The notes under the pieces were generated by a model, which was given only the letters and a program-made list of their open reading frames with translations, ran no database searches and was not told where the DNA came from. Shown here in pieces: positions 16,037-22,787 of a DNA stretch of 35,601 nucleotides. Every line of letters starts with the position of its first letter. Position 1 is the stretch's first letter. Source of the stretch: a virus; the IMG/VR virus record IMGVR_UViG_3300034019_000188, positions 1-35,601 of that record, one strand, 5' to 3'. The translations under genes were made by a program, and so were the position numbers.

Positions 16037-16376
16037 GTTGTAATTGCGATGGAATAGAGAGTGATGGCGCCGCAACGCTGGTGTGCTGCACTTGCTTGCG
16101 TGGATCTAACTTGAATCGCTGTTGCCTGACTGAATTGGTAATGCCGTCGTGGCAGATTGAGCACAGGGTCAAAAGATCCGTGATTTGCTCATTGCCAAAC
16201 GAGGGGTAACGGTAGTCCGGCGGTCCAGCGTTTTTGTGATGCACTTGCAAAGATGACCAGCTCAGTTCTTCCAGTTGCGCAGCAGTAATGCCGCACCCTT
16301 GGCAGGTGTGCTGATCGTGCTCTAGGCGCTGTTGGCGCTTGCGCTGCCATGATGCTGATCTGTAATACGCCTCCAT
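15900..16376 (-). CDS. HNH endonuclease
   Basis: 158 aa. Zinc-binding pairs Cys25/Cys28 (HTCQGCG) and Cys72/Cys75 (LCSICHDGITN), with catalytic-type HH at residues 46-47 in LQVHHKNAGP. The domain ends near residue 85; the rest is low-complexity and overlaps the next gene. HNH proteins beside terminase genes are needed for packaging in several cos-type phages, which may apply here, but a homing-type nuclease is also possible. Its promoter region is shared with the divergent ribbon-helix-helix gene. Confidence 0.85.
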   Translation of the reverse strand: MEAYYRSASWQRKRQQRLEHDQHTCQGCGITAAQLEELSWSSLQVHHKNAGPPDYRYPSFGNEQITDLLTLCSICHDGITNSVRQQRFKLDPRKQVQHTSVAAPSLSIPSQLQRVRPDYDPDHNFGREPIAVPQRANSRSAKYLRQGDESGQQQAEED

Positions 16377-16380
16377 TTGC

Positions 16381-16438
16381 GGTATGGTGTGGGTCGATCC
16401 GGTTGGATCGTGCTCTGATCATACCACAATCACACCAT
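16381..16438. promoter_or_regulatory. Divergent control region between HNH and RHH genes
   Basis: The 60 bases between the two starts contain inverted elements: ATGGTGTG (16384-16391) against CACACCAT (16431-16438), GGTATG (16381-16386) against CATACC (16420-16425), and GATCC-GGTT-GGATC in the middle. These look like operator sites, probably for the small repressor encoded to the right. No clear -35/-10 pair was identified. Confidence 0.5.
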
Positions 16439-16580
16439 GGCGCAAGGCACCCGCGTTCAGCTCGTACTCCCGCAGTCAGTTGCGGATCTGCTCAAAGCAA
16501 AAGCCAAAGCAGAAGGGCGCACCGTTTCCAGCCTTGGCTCGTATTTGATTGAGTCAGCGCTCAAGCTGCAGTCAGTGTAA
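16437..16580 (+). CDS. Ribbon-helix-helix DNA-binding protein
   Basis: 47 aa on the plus strand inside the minus-strand late region. A beta strand (GTRVQLVLPQS) is followed by two helices (VADLLKAKAKAEGR and VSSLGSYLIESALKLQ), the CopG/Arc ribbon-helix-helix layout. It faces the HNH gene across inverted repeats, as expected for an autoregulating repressor. Its stop overlaps the last 20 bases of the convergent cyAbrB gene. Confidence 0.78.
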   Translation: MAQGTRVQLVLPQSVADLLKAKAKAEGRTVSSLGSYLIESALKLQSV

Positions 16581-16878
16581 CGCTGTTGCGAGTTACCTTA
16601 ATTTTGAACTCATCGCCGGGCTTAAAACCCATCTCCTGCACGTAACCCTCACCGATGGAGAGCTTGCCGTTGAACTGCACCTTGGTCTTATAGGTCAGGC
16701 TACGACCGCGCTTGCCAGGCACGTTCATCTGCAGCCCCTTGGCTTCAAGGAGCGCCTCATAAAACTGGGTAAAGCATACCTTGTCATTTTTGACGTAACC
16801 ACATTCACGAACGAGGTCTGATTTATTCAGATCGCTCAGCTCTTTAACTTTGTTGATGAGATCTTGACCGACGAGCAT
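16561..16878 (-). CDS. cyAbrB-family transcription regulator
   Basis: 105 aa from ATG 16878; longer in-frame starts run into terL. The N-terminal helix-rich part (KVKELSDLNKSDLVRECGY, FTQFYEALLEAKG) and C-terminal AbrB-like swapped-hairpin part (VQFNGKLSIGEGY, GFKPGDEFKIKV) match cyanobacterial AbrB-like proteins (Synechocystis Sll0359/Sll0822 type) over the full length. In hosts these control carbon/nitrogen and other genes. A phage copy beside terL suggests regulation of host or late genes. The family is, to my knowledge, restricted to cyanobacteria and their phages. Confidence 0.9.
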   Translation of the reverse strand: MLVGQDLINKVKELSDLNKSDLVRECGYVKNDKVCFTQFYEALLEAKGLQMNVPGKRGRSLTYKTKVQFNGKLSIGEGYVQEMGFKPGDEFKIKVTRNSVTLTAA

Positions 16879-16942
16879 GAGTAGGCTCAAAGGTGGACAT
16901 TTGCGACCATAGCTTAAAAAGCCAATATCTGCAACCCAGCCG

Positions 16943-18292
16943 TCAATAAAGTCTGATGCCCGTTGCCCGTCCAGCTCCTGCGTGCAGCGGGTTGAACTCA
17001 CGCCAGACCAAGTACCCCAAGGCGTCGTTCATGTGGTCAAAGCCTGCATCCTTGTCAGGCTCTCCCTTGTCTGTGTAGCACTGCAGCTCCAAGCACTCGG
17101 TCAGTCTCTTGCATTGCGGCGCGACCTGTAACCGGACTTGCCCTTTGCCGTTTTCCAGCAGAGCCTGAACAGCAGCCACCCGATCACGAACGGGAGGATT
17201 AGCCCTGGGTGATTGGTTGGACATGCCATAGGACTCAAGGATTGCAATGTCGGTCTGCGTTGCATTGGTGCTGCGATTGCCGCCGCTGGCGTCTGGGTAG
17301 ATGTAAATACGGCGATCCGCGTATCGACGACGGATCTCGGCAGCCAGCGCGTCGGTGTCATGGGCGCCGGAGATCTCGTCGATGATCAGCAGGCCATTGC
17401 CAATGCGAACGCCGATCACTGCACTCATATTGCCGACGTTAAAGTCAATCCCAATGCGGATTGGTTCGCGGTCAGTATCAGGCAGGTCAGGTTGTACGTG
17501 CTTGGTGCGGTCGAAGCGGTCATAAACCTGCCCGGTGGTGAGGTTGACGAACTCGCCGTCTAAATATGCACGCAGCAAGCTGGGGTCGTAGTTGGCTTCA
17601 AGACGCTCAATAAAGTCGGGCGGCAGGTGGGGATTATCAGCGGTGCGCATCTTGATCAGATGCCGATCAGGTCTTGCCCTTGCGTCATCACTGCCAAAGG
17701 TATTCCACATCCAGCGGAAGCCCTCAGGTGTTGACGCTGCGCCAAACTGCCTGACGTTGCCGGAGCGTAAGCGACCAAGGATTTTAGGAAATGCCTTGTT
17801 GGCAATGCTTGGTGTGACAGTATCAATTTCGTCAGCCAAGACCCAGGCAAGGTTCAAGCCGATGATGCGTGACCAGTTCTCAAATGATCGGCACAGGATT
17901 TTGGTATCACCGCCTGGCAGGTGCAGCATGTACTCAGGCAACGGTGACGCCCTGAAGGTATAAGGAATATCGTATGACTCAAGGAATTGCTCGAAGTCGT
18001 TCTGCCAAATGTCACGGATCAGTGGTCCGGTTGGTTCCATGACCAGACCGATGAAGCCTTGATTAGCAGCGGCAAGGGTTACGGCCTTGGCACATAGCGC
18101 ACGGGTCTTTCCAGCACCGTAACCAGCAGAGATGCCAAGGATCTGAGTGCTGCTGTCGTCTACGAAGGCAAGTTGCCCTGGGTGCAGGTCGGTGCGGATG
18201 CGGGCTAAGAGTTCTGGTACATCAACATCGGCATCGCCATGACCAATTTGCTGAAGGACACTGCCTGTTGGCGCTGCAGCAAGAATGCTCAC
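16943..18292 (-). CDS. terL: Terminase large subunit
   Basis: 449 aa, complete. ATPase domain: Walker A GYGAGKT at residues 57-63 and Walker B ending LADEID (152-157). RNase H-like nuclease domain: Asp283 in GIDFNVG, Asp334 in YPDASGG and Asp419/Asp423 in FDHMNDALGY. It pumps DNA through the portal and cuts it. ATG overlaps the small-subunit stop (ATGA). Confidence 0.96.
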   Translation of the reverse strand: MSILAAAPTGSVLQQIGHGDADVDVPELLARIRTDLHPGQLAFVDDSSTQILGISAGYGAGKTRALCAKAVTLAAANQGFIGLVMEPTGPLIRDIWQNDFEQFLESYDIPYTFRASPLPEYMLHLPGGDTKILCRSFENWSRIIGLNLAWVLADEIDTVTPSIANKAFPKILGRLRSGNVRQFGAASTPEGFRWMWNTFGSDDARARPDRHLIKMRTADNPHLPPDFIERLEANYDPSLLRAYLDGEFVNLTTGQVYDRFDRTKHVQPDLPDTDREPIRIGIDFNVGNMSAVIGVRIGNGLLIIDEISGAHDTDALAAEIRRRYADRRIYIYPDASGGNRSTNATQTDIAILESYGMSNQSPRANPPVRDRVAAVQALLENGKGQVRLQVAPQCKRLTECLELQCYTDKGEPDKDAGFDHMNDALGYLVWREFNPLHAGAGRATGIRLY

Positions 18293-18612
18293 GAACAGAG
18301 TTGCGCCAGTTTGGCTGCGGTGTTAATGGCACCAAGGGCAATGTGATACTGCCCAGCCCGCCTGGCTTCCATCTGCAAGGTGCTGCACTGGGATAGGAGA
18401 TCAGCGATCATCTGCGGGCGTTCAATATCCCAGTCAGCCTTAAGCATCTCGCGTGCCAACTTGAGGTATTGATCGACCGTGCGGTCACCAACCCCCCAGT
18501 TCTCGGAGGCAAATCGAATGCAGTCCGAGCGTCTACCGCCATTTGCGATGATGCGTGCAAAGCGGTTAGCGCGGTCGATTGTTTCTTGTTTAGTGCCTCT
18601 TTGGGCAGCCAT
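18289..18612 (-). CDS. terS: Terminase small subunit
   Basis: 107 aa. N-terminal helix-turn-helix-like part (TIDRANRFARIIANGG, RFASENWGVGDRTVDQYL) then two oligomerisation helices. Size, HTH and the 4-base overlap with terL support a DNA-recognising small terminase subunit. It shares one base with the upstream methyltransferase stop. Confidence 0.82.
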   Translation of the reverse strand: MAAQRGTKQETIDRANRFARIIANGGRRSDCIRFASENWGVGDRTVDQYLKLAREMLKADWDIERPQMIADLLSQCSTLQMEARRAGQYHIALGAINTAAKLAQLCS

Positions 18613-19727
18613 TAGAACGCCTCTTGCTGCTCGGTGAAGTGTTGATCAGATGGTACGCAGACGGCGGTGTTGCCGGTGAAGTCTTCCCAGCGCTTGACGA
18701 TGACGTCGCAGTAAGCGGGGTCGAGTTCTATTAAACGGGCGTGGCGATGCTGACGTTCGCAGGCGACAAGGGTGGAGCCGCTGCCGCCAAACGGATCAAG
18801 AACAATCCCTTTAGCTTTTGCCAAGCACCACTCAAGAAGCTCAACAGGTTTTTGAGTTGGGTGGTCTTTTTTGTAAGAGGTAACTGAAAGGCGAAAGATT
18901 TTAGCAGGGCCTGGAATGTTAGTCCATGCAAGCTCACACATTGCAAGCGAGAAGTCTTCTGGCTGTTTTTTATCCCAAACGTAAAAGCACTGAGCAGGTG
19001 GAAGCCCGAAGTAATTGCCACCCCAAATAATTGAAGCTGTGGTTATGGAATTAAAGAAAGCTAATGTTTGGTCGTCAATCGGCTGGGCGTCCCAGTCTTT
19101 CTTCTGATGCTTTTGCCTTACAGGATTTGCACTAATGCCGATTCCATATGGAGGATCAGTAAGCAAAAGTTCCGCCTTCTGACCATCCATCAACCGCTCA
19201 ACGTGCTGGATGTTGGTGCTGTCGCCGCAGAGGAGGCGGTGATTGCCAAGGATCCAGAGGTCGCCTGGCTTGGTGATTGGTTCCTTTGGTGGCTCGGGGA
19301 CGTCATCTGGATCGGTCTTGCCCTGCTCCGGCTCTAGCACCTCGGCTAGTAGCTCGTCATCTTCAAACCAGGGTGTCAGGTCATGCTCTTCGCTGAGCTG
19401 CCGAAGCATCTCGTTGTCCCATTCGCTGAGGTCGCTGGAGCGGTTGTCAGCGATGGCTAAACCTACTTTTTCGTCTTCGCTAAGGCCAGTACGGCGTACA
19501 GCGATTAGCTCATCGCCTTCGGCTTCGATGATGCGGACTTTATTGATGCCTGCTTTTTTAGCGCCTTCGACGGTGCCGTTACCGGCAAGGATGCGACCGT
19601 CTTCGTCAATGACGATGCTGCGGGCGGCACCGTAACGCTTGAGGGATTCAGCAATTAGGGCAGCAGAGCGATCTGTCCGCTTGCGGGCATTTTTGTGATC
19701 TGACTTGAGGTTATTGATTGATGTCAC
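18612..19727 (-). CDS. ParB-like nuclease domain / DNA methyltransferase fusion
   Basis: 371 aa from GTG. Residues ~1-100 are ParB/Srx-like (SLKRYGAARSIVIDEDGRIL, AGNGTVEGAKKAG). The second domain is an N4/N6 amino-methyltransferase: GNHRLLCGDST, DPPYG at 191-195, HPTQKP at 289-294 and the SAM-binding DPFGGSGS at 311-318, so catalytic motif before SAM motif (beta order). It probably methylates phage DNA against host restriction. No cognate restriction gene is adjacent. ParB-methylase fusions are common next to terminase genes. Target sequence cannot be read. Confidence 0.92.
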   Translation of the reverse strand: MTSINNLKSDHKNARKRTDRSAALIAESLKRYGAARSIVIDEDGRILAGNGTVEGAKKAGINKVRIIEAEGDELIAVRRTGLSEDEKVGLAIADNRSSDLSEWDNEMLRQLSEEHDLTPWFEDDELLAEVLEPEQGKTDPDDVPEPPKEPITKPGDLWILGNHRLLCGDSTNIQHVERLMDGQKAELLLTDPPYGIGISANPVRQKHQKKDWDAQPIDDQTLAFFNSITTASIIWGGNYFGLPPAQCFYVWDKKQPEDFSLAMCELAWTNIPGPAKIFRLSVTSYKKDHPTQKPVELLEWCLAKAKGIVLDPFGGSGSTLVACERQHRHARLIELDPAYCDVIVKRWEDFTGNTAVCVPSDQHFTEQQEAF

Positions 19728-19737
19728 GCAGGCGGTT

Positions 19738-19761
19738 GTATGACGTTTGCGGGAATCATAC
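19738..19761. promoter_or_regulatory. Inverted repeat upstream of methyltransferase gene
   Basis: GTATGA (19738-19743) and TCATAC (19756-19761) are perfect inverted arms separated by 12 bases, 11 bases upstream of the GTG start. It may be an operator, possibly for one of the ribbon-helix-helix proteins. Confidence 0.35.
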
Positions 19762-19766
19762 AGAAA

Positions 19767-19952
19767 TCAACCTAGCCGGTACAGGCTTTGGAGTTGGTTG
19801 ATTTTAGGTTCGACGAGGTGGTGCGAGGAAACGGTGCCACAGGTGTTGCCGATGCAGACGCGGACACTGCCGTCATCGAGCGTATGGCAGATCGGCTGGA
19901 CGGAAGTAGCGGCTGATTCCACCAGTGAGTTCAGACGGTCTCTGGGGGTCAT
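19767..19952 (-). CDS. Possible small protein, unknown
   Basis: 61 aa from ATG 19952. The C-terminal half (ICHTLDDGSVRVCIGNTCG, SSHHLVEPKINQLQ) looks like real protein, with three cysteines and two histidines that could hold a metal. The first 80 bases overlap the neighbour 19873-20043 in another frame. No family recognised. Confidence 0.5.
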   Translation of the reverse strand: MTPRDRLNSLVESAATSVQPICHTLDDGSVRVCIGNTCGTVSSHHLVEPKINQLQSLYRLG

Positions 19953-20043
19953 TGGTCTGGTGGTAGAGGGCTGTGAGGTAGTCGTCCCACAGTTTGAGCC
20001 AGTGCGCAACGTCTTGGTTGGTGGGGTTACGGCTTGACTTCAT
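19873..20043 (-). CDS. Small protein, unknown
   Basis: 56 aa starting at an ATG just inside the end of the RHH-like gene (17-base overlap). Contains NQDVAHWLKLWDDYLTALYH, a helical aromatic stretch, and ends FRPADLPYAR. Coupled position and composition suggest a real early protein. Function unknown. Confidence 0.55.
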   Translation of the reverse strand: MKSSRNPTNQDVAHWLKLWDDYLTALYHQTNDPQRPSELTGGISRYFRPADLPYAR

Positions 20044-20329
20044 TTTGAAGGGAGCAGAGGACAGCGGCTGCAATGCATTCGAGGACTGGGCGCGGTGCGC
20101 TGCCTCTAGCAGCCCTACAAGCGGCTGTAACAGCGTTCTGATAGGCGTGCAGGGAGAAGGGCGCGGCAAGGGCTACAGAGGCGCCAGAGGCCACTGTGGG
20201 GTCTCCTAGCGCACGCAGGCGGATGAGCTGCCCGCGTTCAATGTTCAGTTCCTTGGCTTGGCGTAGCAGGTGGTCGTTCTCGTCTTGGGTGAGATAAACC
20301 TTGACGGGCAGGCGCTTTTCGGTGGTCAT
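20027..20329 (-). CDS. Ribbon-helix-helix-like protein (MobC/CopG type)
   Basis: 100 aa from ATG 20329 (longer frames overlap the upstream gene). RLPVKVYLTQDENDHLLRQA followed by KELNIERGQLIRLRALGD has the strand-helix-helix layout of MobC/CopG-like proteins. The C-terminal 50 residues are Ala-rich helices. It may act in DNA binding or repression. The start is 1 base past the stop of the upstream gene. Confidence 0.65.
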   Translation of the reverse strand: MTTEKRLPVKVYLTQDENDHLLRQAKELNIERGQLIRLRALGDPTVASGASVALAAPFSLHAYQNAVTAACRAARGSAPRPVLECIAAAVLCSLQNEVKP

Positions 20330-20330
20330 G

Positions 20331-20561
20331 TCAGTAAGGCAGGGCGTTTTCTTCAGCGGGTACAAAGTCGCGTGGGTTGACCACTTCGACCTTGGGGTCA
20401 GCGTCATCGACGGGATCGCGTAGCAGGTTGCGGTACATGCCTGGGTTGATATGACCGGGCGGTGGTGCGTCAAAGTCCTCTAGCACGCACCGCTTGGCAT
20501 CGATAAGGCGCTGCAGGAGTTTGCGGGCACCGACAGCGGTTGAGATTGGTTTGAGTGCCAT
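20331..20561 (-). CDS. Small phage protein, unknown
   Basis: 76 aa. A basic N-terminal helix (GARKLLQRLIDAKRCVLEDF) is followed by a proline-rich tail (DAPPPGHINPGMYRNLL). Its ATG overlaps the stop of the upstream gene. It sits in a compact cluster of five small genes after the replication initiator. No known function. Confidence 0.65.
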   Translation of the reverse strand: MALKPISTAVGARKLLQRLIDAKRCVLEDFDAPPPGHINPGMYRNLLRDPVDDADPKVEVVNPRDFVPAEENALPY

Positions 20562-20857
20562 CAGGAGAATGCCTCCTCGCGCTTGCGCTCCTCATCGGCA
20601 AACGGGTGCAGGACAAATCTGCCAGGGCTGACGCCTTCGATGGCAGGCTTGTGGGTCATGTACCGACCGAACTCGTCGTAACGCCCCACGCAGTACGGGT
20701 AAGCGTTACGCAGTTGGAACTTATCCAGCTTGCGCTGCGCTTCATCAAAGTCGTCAGCGTCAACGGTGCGGAACGCTGGTGCGGTGCCTTCCTTGGCAGC
20801 TTTAGGCAGGACGGCAAAAACAAATTGGTTACGGCTTTCTGGGCTGAACAGTTTCAT
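20561..20857 (-). CDS. Small phage protein, unknown
   Basis: 98 aa. Contains SRNQFVFAVLPKAAKEG, DADDFDEAQRKLDKFQL and YPYCVGRYDEFGRYMTHKPA, a well-formed globular alpha/beta composition. It overlaps the end of the initiator gene by 4 bases (ATGA). Probably early; unknown function. Confidence 0.7.
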   Translation of the reverse strand: MKLFSPESRNQFVFAVLPKAAKEGTAPAFRTVDADDFDEAQRKLDKFQLRNAYPYCVGRYDEFGRYMTHKPAIEGVSPGRFVLHPFADEERKREEAFS

Positions 20858-21627
20858 CGGATCACATCGGGGATGTAGTTGGTGGTGTTAAGGGGTCGGT
20901 CGTTGACCGTGAGGTAACGCTCGTCGCGTAGCCAGCGGAAGCAATCAGGCAAGGGGCTGACGAACGTGCCCGCTGCGAGGTGCTGATGGCTGATCTCAGT
21001 TTCCAATGCTTCGAGCAAGCTGGCAACGGTTTCGGTCCGGAGAGTTTTCTGCCACTGCCCAAGGGCTTTGGGCTTTGACTGACTGGCAGCGCGTACAGGG
21101 GCTGAAAGGTACGTTTTCCAGAACTGCTCAAAGGCTGGATCGCCTTTGGTTCTACGCCTTGGCGCGGGTTGGTCAGACGCTGCTGGAAACTCGTTTTCCA
21201 GCTTTACATGGGTTCTTGTTATGGGTTCTTGTTCATGGGTTCTTGTTTGTAGGTCGTTTTCGACCTGGGTACCTAGGTCGTTTTCGACCTGACCCCTAGG
21301 TCGTTTTTGACCTGGGTCGTTTTTGACCTTAGGTCGTTTTCGACCTGGGTGGTCTAGGACGACGTGGTACACGGCACTGGTGCCAGGGCGGCGTTCAACC
21401 TCCAGCCAGCCGGTTTCTACAAGTGTGCTCAACGACCGCTGAACGACCTTCCGTGAGATACCAGAACGATCTGAGATTGTTTGCAGTGATGCGTAGCAGC
21501 CTTTCGGGGAGTTCCAGCCGAACCTGTGTAACCAGAGATAAACAACGATGGCTTTTGAATCGATGCCGGCGTCCATGAGTTTGTATGGGACGGCAGCAAA
21601 AGCCGTGGACTTAACCGCAGCGGTCAT
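20854..21627 (-). CDS. Winged-helix replication initiator with internal iterons
   Basis: 257 aa from ATG 21627. A GTG at 21672 would extend it but sits in the loop of a strong hairpin, so ATG is preferred. The N-terminal ~85 residues form a winged helix-turn-helix (SKAIVVYLWLHRFGWNS, LQTISDRSGISRKVVQRSL, TLVETGWLEVERR) like lambda O/DnaD-type initiators. A charged linker (residues ~100-150) is encoded by the iterons, and the C-terminal domain (AFEQFWKTYLSAP) would bind a helicase loader. No helicase or polymerase gene is in the window, so it probably recruits the host replisome. Confidence 0.75.
   Translation of the reverse strand: MTAAVKSTAFAAVPYKLMDAGIDSKAIVVYLWLHRFGWNSPKGCYASLQTISDRSGISRKVVQRSLSTLVETGWLEVERRPGTSAVYHVVLDHPGRKRPKVKNDPGQKRPRGQVENDLGTQVENDLQTRTHEQEPITRTHVKLENEFPAASDQPAPRRRTKGDPAFEQFWKTYLSAPVRAASQSKPKALGQWQKTLRTETVASLLEALETEISHQHLAAGTFVSPLPDCFRWLRDERYLTVNDRPLNTTNYIPDVIR
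21208..21247. repeat. Three 13-bp direct repeats beside the iterons
   Basis: ATGGGTTCTTGTT occurs at 21208-21220, 21221-21233 and 21235-21247, directly next to the palindromic iterons and within the initiator gene. It is relatively AT-rich for this window and could be the melting region of the origin. Confidence 0.7.
21251..21346. repeat. Five palindromic iterons, probable replication origin
   Basis: Copies of AGGTCGTTTTCGACCT at 21251-21266, 21275-21290 and 21331-21346, and two variants (AGGTCGTTTTTGACCT at 21298-21313, GGGTCGTTTTTGACCT at 21314-21329). Start-to-start spacing is 24, 23, 16 and 17. They lie in the linker-coding part of the initiator gene, as lambda ori lies within O. The protein frame shifts across the array (QVENDL versus KRPKVKND), so repetition is conserved at DNA level rather than peptide level. 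Confidence 0.82.
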
Positions 21628-21652
21628 GTAAGATTTGCCCGTGATTTGTCTA

Positions 21653-21689
21653 CGCCTTGCAGGGTCCTTCACCCCTGCGGGGCGTTTTT
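21653..21689 (+). terminator. Strong intrinsic terminator, plus orientation
   Basis: Arms 21653-21664 and 21673-21684 form a 12-bp stem (two G-U pairs on the plus strand) with an 8-base loop, followed by TTTTT at 21685-21689. It lies between the initiator and the RHH gene and would stop rightward transcripts. On the minus strand the two wobbles become mismatches and no T run follows. Confidence 0.7.
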
Positions 21690-21862
21690 CATTGTGGCAG
21701 GGAATCTTGGGTCATGGGCACCTCCAGCTCGATCCGTTGCAGCGCTTGGTCTAGGAGCTGATTGACGAAAGATTTCTGTGATTGATAGGTAGGCATGACA
21801 GCCTTAGCGCGGCTGAGGATGGCGTCGTCGATGGCGACGTTGGTGGCTTTGCCGATGGGCAT
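21689..21862 (-). CDS. Ribbon-helix-helix regulator
   Basis: 57 aa from ATG 21862 (an upstream start at 21913 would reach near the divergent gene). A short strand (GKATNVAIDD) then helices AILSRAKAVMPTYQS and QKSFVNQLLDQALQRIELEV make a CopG-type fold. It sits at the divergence point between the leftward and rightward gene blocks, the classical place for a switch repressor. Confidence 0.65.
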   Translation of the reverse strand: MPIGKATNVAIDDAILSRAKAVMPTYQSQKSFVNQLLDQALQRIELEVPMTQDSLPQ

Positions 21863-21867
21863 AGAGG

Positions 21868-21896
21868 TTGCGTTATGCGGGTATCCGGCGTAGATT
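21868..21896 (+). promoter_or_regulatory. Candidate rightward early promoter
   Basis: TTGCGT (21868-21873), 17 bases, then TAGATT (21891-21896). The match to sigma70 consensus is partial (3/6 and 4/6) but spacing and position, 26 bases ahead of the first rightward gene, are right. GGGTA and TACCC form inverted arms around the -10. Confidence 0.35.
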
Positions 21897-21921
21897 ACCC
21901 CGAAATCGACCATTGCGCAAC

Positions 21922-22533
21922 ATGCTCGCCCCGGTCCAGCACCTTGAGTTCAACGAGGATTTGCACCGCTATCGGTACAAGGGGCGCTGGCTGCCGTTCA
22001 GCGTGTCAAAGGTTGCGAACCGCACCACGCCGGAACAGGAGGCGCAGTTTGAGCGGACCAAGCACATTTGGGCGCCACGCGGCACGACCATTCATTCCTT
22101 CTGTGAAGCAATGCTGCTAGGCGAGGAGCTGCCGGAGACTGATTACACGGCATGGACCGATGAGTTGCAGGAGTGCTGGCTGCTGCGTGACTCTGACGCA
22201 CTGGCTGTTGAGTACAGGCTGTGCGATGCCCGCAAGGGCGTTGGCGGCAGCTTTGACTTCCTGCTGCGGACATCGAACGGCAAGGTCGTGCTCGGTGACC
22301 TGAAGACGGTTGGCAGCAACTCAGGCGTATCGCAACGCAAGCCAGCCACAGCACAGCTTGGGGGCTATCTTGCCATGCTGATCGACCATCACCCGATGGT
22401 GACGGTGGACTGGTGCTACACGGTGGTGGTCGGTCCTGGGCGCTGCAGGGTCATCCAGAGTGAGCCTGACGAGTGCTTAGGTGCCTGGGTGGATGCTTGG
22501 GATGTGTTCAAGCAAGAGGTCTGCCCGTTCTGA
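21922..22533 (+). CDS. PD-(D/E)XK exonuclease (RecB/Cas4-like)
   Basis: 203 aa from ATG 21922. Nuclease motifs are visible in order: GGSFDFLLR (Asp), VVLGDLKTVG (the D-x-K signature) and ATAQLGGYLAML (the Q-xxxY helix). The N-terminus (FNEDLHRYRYKGRWLP) is typical of RecB-family phage exonucleases that start with a short-sheet motif. It would make ssDNA ends for the annealing protein encoded downstream at 25367. First gene of the rightward block. Confidence 0.82.
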   Translation: MLAPVQHLEFNEDLHRYRYKGRWLPFSVSKVANRTTPEQEAQFERTKHIWAPRGTTIHSFCEAMLLGEELPETDYTAWTDELQECWLLRDSDALAVEYRLCDARKGVGGSFDFLLRTSNGKVVLGDLKTVGSNSGVSQRKPATAQLGGYLAMLIDHHPMVTVDWCYTVVVGPGRCRVIQSEPDECLGAWVDAWDVFKQEVCPF

Positions 22534-22545
22534 GTCGCCGTACCG

Positions 22546-22569
22546 CGTGACAGTTTTTATGGTGTCACG
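22546..22569. promoter_or_regulatory. Inverted repeat in early gap
   Basis: CGTGACA (22546-22552) and TGTCACG (22563-22569) form perfect 7-bp arms around GTTTTTATGG. Located just after the exonuclease gene in a 125-base gap; either an operator or a weak terminator hairpin. Confidence 0.4.
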
Positions 22570-22658
22570 GGTTGAAATAGGTTGCATCTCCACCTGATCC
22601 ATGGCATCCTTTGTTTGTCGGGGATGCCCGGCTACCACCAACCACCTGCACAACCCCA

Positions 22659-22787
22659 ATGATCAACCGCATTAACAATGCAATTTGCCTTGTGGTGGTT
22701 GCAGCAGTCGTTGCCATGATCGGCATCGAGGCTGCTAACCAGCCCGGCATGACCCACAGCGGCACTCAGTTAGAGATTCGCCGCTGA
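22659..22787 (+). CDS. Small single-pass membrane protein
   Basis: 42 aa. After MINRINNAI comes a membrane segment (CLVVVAAVVAMIGIEAA) and a short polar tail ending EIRR. The stop overlaps the next ATG (TGATG), showing coupling. Likely an early inner-membrane peptide such as an exclusion or host-modifying factor; unproven. Confidence 0.65.
   Translation: MINRINNAICLVVVAAVVAMIGIEAANQPGMTHSGTQLEIRR

Noticed and set aside
21251-21346. CRISPR-like spaced repeats
   Set aside because: Repeats are 16-bp palindromes with 0-8 base gaps inside a coding gene; no spacers or cas genes. Iterons fit better.
22601-22675. 24-aa plus-strand frame with CxxC and HxH
   Set aside because: Too short, overlaps the better-supported 42-aa membrane gene, no coupling to the gene before it.
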